From an uncultured Eubacterium sp. (lineage in GTDB: Bacteria; Bacillota; Clostridia; Lachnospirales; Lachnospiraceae), in assembly GCA_910584245.1 (NCBI GenBank), contig CAJTZF010000037.1:1-6189 (forward strand): a DNA stretch of 6,189 bases, written 5' to 3'. Numbering within the stretch: position 1 is the first letter of the stretch; every line of letters starts with the position of its first letter. Below the pieces are notes generated by a model. The model made no database searches. It had not been told where the DNA came from and saw nothing but the letters and a program-made list of their open reading frames with translations. Both the position numbers and the translations under genes were made by a program. Below, piece by piece: positions 5,848 through 6,189 of the stretch.

Positions 5848-5877
5848 TTAGACAGAAATCAGGGCCAAAACGTTTCA
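5848..5877 (-). promoter_or_regulatory. ECF-type promoter of the sigma/anti-sigma operon
   Basis: On the minus strand the -35 element TGAAAC (5877-5872) is followed by GTTTT and, at ECF spacing, by the -10 element TGTCTAA (5854-5848). The pattern GAAAC, 16-17 bp, then CGTC or TGTC is the typical Firmicutes ECF promoter. Its position directly upstream of an ECF gene implies that the factor activates its own operon. The leader would be about 35 nt. Confidence 0.8.
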
Positions 5878-5910
5878 AGAAATTTTCTCGATCCCCAGCA
5901 TTTCAGAAAC

Positions 5911-6125
5911 TTATTTGAGAAGCATCGCAATTTTATGTTCTCTTATGATACGAATTAAATCCTCTGTCTTTAACCACACCGTCGCTGTATTTTCATTCGG
6001 ATAAACCTCTATAACATTTGACGATTCAATAAACTCCTTATCAATAAATACCATTACCTTTTTTCTTTATCGTATAATGCGCCAAGCGGCGTTACCGAAC
6101 CCGGTATTAATTTCGTGCTATTCAT
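5911..6125 (-). pseudogene. Prolyl-tRNA editing protein (PrdX/ProX, YbaK domain), C-terminal fragment with frameshift
   Basis: Two abutting frames reconstruct the C-terminal half of a PrdX-type YbaK-domain protein, a deacylase that removes misloaded amino acids from tRNA-Pro. The first frame (6125-6054) reads LIPGSVTPLGALYDKEK after MNSTK. The second runs from about 6060 to a TAA at 5911 and reads MVFIDKEFIE, then VYPNENTATVWLKTEDLIRI. The motifs GSVTP and PNENTATVWLKTEDL are characteristic. One extra A in the A6 run at 6059-6064 would join the frames. Full proteins have about 160-170 residues, so roughly the first 90-95 are absent; upstream there is a stop in frame at 6161-6159 and no resemblance beyond about 6137. 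An AGGAGAG-like sequence precedes the first ATG, but together the truncation and frameshift point to a dead gene. It lies just upstream of the ECF promoter in the same direction. Confidence 0.78.
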
Positions 6126-6154
6126 AATCTCATCTCTCCTAGTATAATAATGGT

Positions 6155-6171
6155 GTAGTCAATAAGACTAC
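6155..6171. repeat. Inverted repeat upstream of the prdX-like fragment (operator candidate)
   Basis: GTAGTC and GACTAC are perfect arms around AATAA. On the minus strand a TATACT box (6145-6140) and an AGGAGAG sequence follow, as in an intact promoter with an operator. The size and symmetry fit operators of small winged-helix regulators such as the HxlR or MarR families, which is only an analogy. This may be a promoter left over from another gene and joined to the prdX fragment by a deletion. Confidence 0.4.
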
Positions 6172-6189
6172 TTGGTTAATAAGTTTCTA

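Noticed and set aside
1..6189. CRISPR array, tRNA, rRNA or riboswitch
   Set aside because: I saw no regularly spaced repeats, no cloverleaf-like tRNA sequence, no rRNA stretch and no known riboswitch core in the intergenic gaps, all of which are under 250 bases.

Overview
The window looks like a piece of a Clostridia chromosome, most likely Lachnospiraceae or a close relative. The evidence is low-to-moderate GC, strong AGGAGG-type ribosome binding sites, and protein types common in that group: a zinc-less ECF sigma/anti-sigma pair, XRE regulators, MmcQ/YjbR, and a prolyl-tRNA editing protein. This assignment is inferred from the proteins, not from a marker gene. Every gene I can support lies on the minus strand, so transcription runs from high to low coordinates.

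Right end (about 5800-6189): a decayed C-terminal fragment of a prolyl-tRNA editing protein (PrdX/ProX type). It lacks its N-terminal half and carries a one-base frameshift in an A6 run. Between the fragment and the next gene is a clear ECF-type promoter.

Centre right (3990-5805): an ECF sigma factor followed, with an 11-nt overlap, by a membrane-anchored anti-sigma-type protein. The promoter upstream has the form such factors use on their own operon. The pair is closed by a strong hairpin terminator at about 3918-3952.

Centre (1768-3753): a 661-residue protein that looks like a cytoplasmic (alpha/alpha)6-barrel (six-hairpin) glycosidase. It has its own sigma-A-type promoter with a palindrome just upstream. 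It appears richer in G+C than its neighbours and has no transporter or regulator beside it here, so its substrate is open.

Left (35-1740): a consensus-like promoter drives an apparent four-gene operon. The order is an XRE helix-turn-helix protein fused to a PNPOx-like split barrel, a stand-alone PNPOx-like flavoprotein, an MmcQ/YjbR protein, and an endonuclease/exonuclease/phosphatase (EEP) gene that starts on an ATGA overlap. The EEP gene is cut off after about 44 native residues, probably by a mobile element whose end lies at about position 50.

No RNA gene, CRISPR array or complete mobile element is visible. The two most unusual items are the regulator whose sensor-like domain resembles the enzyme encoded next to it, and the unassigned glycosidase-like protein. 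The rest is ordinary accessory and housekeeping content with two broken genes at the edges. I see no convincing evidence for a wholly new system.
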